Source: CAYMJV01 sp964390545 (GTDB lineage: Bacteria; Desulfobacterota; BSN033; UBA1163). From it: 6,692 nt of DNA. A program made the translations under genes and the position numbers. The stretch's first letter is position 1. Each line of letters starts with the position of its first letter. The DNA is taken from positions 1 through 6,692 of the forward strand of contig CAYMJV010000104.1 in assembly GCA_964390545.1 (NCBI GenBank). The letters are read 5' to 3'. The notes under the pieces are model-generated. The model had not been told where the DNA came from and did no database searches. It worked only from the letters and a program-made list of their open reading frames with translations. Of the stretch, positions 5,773 through 6,692 are shown in pieces.

Positions 5773-6692
5773 TTTGGCATTTCCTGCCAGGCTTCGAAGA
5801 GCTTCCCGGCCATCTCTCTAGCGAAGGAACGACCGCGAAGTCCCTCTTCCAACTGTTCGATCCATTCTACTGGAAGGCCTCTCTCTCCCACATGTGCGCC
5901 AACAATCGCCCCAACCATACCTGCGATAGTATCCGTATCCCCTCCGAGGGATATGGCTGCTCTGATGGCATCCTGAAAATCGGGACTGTAGGCCAGGGCA
6001 AGATAAGATGCGCTCGGAACGGAGCGATGAGCCTCAACTCCATTTCCAAGGCGGCGCGCTATCTCTCTGGTCTCTGCCCTCTTACCCTGCGCGAAAATGT
6101 TCTCCATTTCATTTAAGGCTTTTTGGTATTCAACCGGGCCAGGCCAGAGGATCTCTCTCAGTTCTATAATGATCTCCTCCCTTTTGAGAGAGTTCTTGGG
6201 ATCTTGCAACAGTGCCAACCCAACGCAACAAGCCTGCATCACAGCTCCCCACTGTCCCAGGGGGTGAGTGTGTGTGACATTCGACTGATCCATGGCGGCT
6301 TTTCGAAGTGCTTCGAGGTTATGATGAAAAAAGAGTCCCACTGGAGAGACGCGCATGGCTGCCCCGTTTCCGAAGGAGCCTTTCTTAAAAACAATCCTGG
6401 AAACCTGGTGCCAGGCTGCCCCTGCCCTGAGAGCATGGACGGCCTTGATCGTTCCGATCCCATAGCCACGGGTGAGATCACAAGATTGGCTGAACTTTCT
6501 TGCTACATCTTCTGGATCGACTTTGCCCGATTCGATGATGGATTCCGTTAGGGCAAGGGTCATGTCTGTATCGTCCGTGTACGTTCTTGGAAACTTTTCT
6601 GAGAGAGTGCCCAGGTCGGATATGGCCCTATCAGGGCTCATTCCTTCGAAGCCCGCGCCAAAGGCATCCCCAAGAAAACAGCCCAGGATCGC
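5769..6692 (-). CDS. ADP-ribosylglycohydrolase (DraG/ARH family), 5' end outside the window
   Basis: The frame is open to the window edge. An internal ATG at 6639-6641 is not the start, because the 17 codons before it encode AILGCFLGDAFGAGFEG, the conserved N-terminal core of the family. So 307 residues are visible and the true start lies beyond 6692. Counting from the first visible codon, the metal-site motif TDDTDM is at 39-44, the GNGAAMRVSP segment at 108-117, the THTHP histidines at 141 and 143, and the second metal motif GGDTDTIAGMVGA at 250-262 (D252, D254, T255). These are the residues that hold two Mg or Mn ions in DraG/ARH enzymes, so the protein should be active. It would remove ADP-ribose from modified protein, nucleic acid or small molecules; which one cannot be told. 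The stop codon TGA (complement of 5769-5771) lies within the TTCAC end of the insertion-sequence relic, so the native C terminus may have been slightly trimmed or replaced. Confidence 0.93.
   Translation of the reverse strand, partial: AILGCFLGDAFGAGFEGMSPDRAISDLGTLSEKFPRTYTDDTDMTLALTESIIESGKVDPEDVARKFSQSCDLTRGYGIGTIKAVHALRAGAAWHQVSRIVFKKGSFGNGAAMRVSPVGLFFHHNLEALRKAAMDQSNVTHTHPLGQWGAVMQACCVGLALLQDPKNSLKREEIIIELREILWPGPVEYQKALNEMENIFAQGKRAETREIARRLGNGVEAHRSVPSASYLALAYSPDFQDAIRAAISLGGDTDTIAGMVGAIVGAHVGERGLPVEWIEQLEEGLRGRSFAREMAGKLFEAWQEMPK

Noticed and set aside
6123..6551. A 142-codon open frame on the plus strand.
   Set aside because: It lies wholly antisense to the well-supported ADP-ribosylglycohydrolase, and its product shows no recognisable motif.
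5769..6641. Treating the ADP-ribosylglycohydrolase as complete with ATG at 6639-6641.
   Set aside because: The frame stays open upstream to the window edge and encodes the conserved N-terminal GDAFGAGFEG, so the gene is cut by the window.

Overview
The window looks like an ordinary chromosomal segment of a Gram-negative-type bacterium, dense in genes and of middling GC. The mix of genes is a MtnX-like HAD phosphatase fused to a second HAD domain, an aldo/keto reductase with ferredoxin-type cysteines, a bacterial PAC2-family protein and a Tat-exported Acg-type nitroreductase. Together with the dispersed palindromic repeat whose arms begin TGTCATT, this recalls Desulfobacterota/Nitrospirota-like environmental genomes. 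That placement is an impression from gene content only. No rRNA, tRNA or CRISPR array is seen.

Layout. Positions 1-1284 (+) encode a two-domain HAD phosphatase. It ends tail to tail, with a 6-bp overlap, against an aldo/keto reductase on the minus strand (1279-2322). The 323-bp gap 2323-2645 holds a nested palindromic repeat (2417-2614). Next is a PAC2-family gene on the minus strand (2646-3536) with a near-consensus sigma70 promoter and a very short leader. A 173-bp divergent intergenic region carries that promoter, a plus-strand promoter and a small perfect inverted repeat. The plus-strand promoter drives a probable two-gene operon: a Bem46/ABHD-type serine hydrolase (3710-4465), then, 30 bp on, a Tat-signal nitroreductase-fold protein (4496-5641). 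Between this operon and a convergent ADP-ribosylglycohydrolase (5769 to beyond 6692, minus strand) is a GC-rich 131-bp stretch. I read it as the 3' relic of an IS200/IS605 (IS1341/TnpB) element, including the hairpin end of its omega RNA (reRNA).

The genes do not form one pathway. They look like small metabolic, repair and stress-type enzymes (phosphatase, reductase, hydrolase, nitroreductase, de-ADP-ribosylase) in short transcription units. The most notable points are the TnpB/omega-RNA relic, whose right end supplies the stop codon of the ADP-ribosylglycohydrolase; the nested repeat; the HAD-HAD fusion with an Asp-to-Asn change in motif IV of its first domain; and the almost leaderless PAC2 promoter. 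I found no convincing evidence for a wholly new defence or mobile system.
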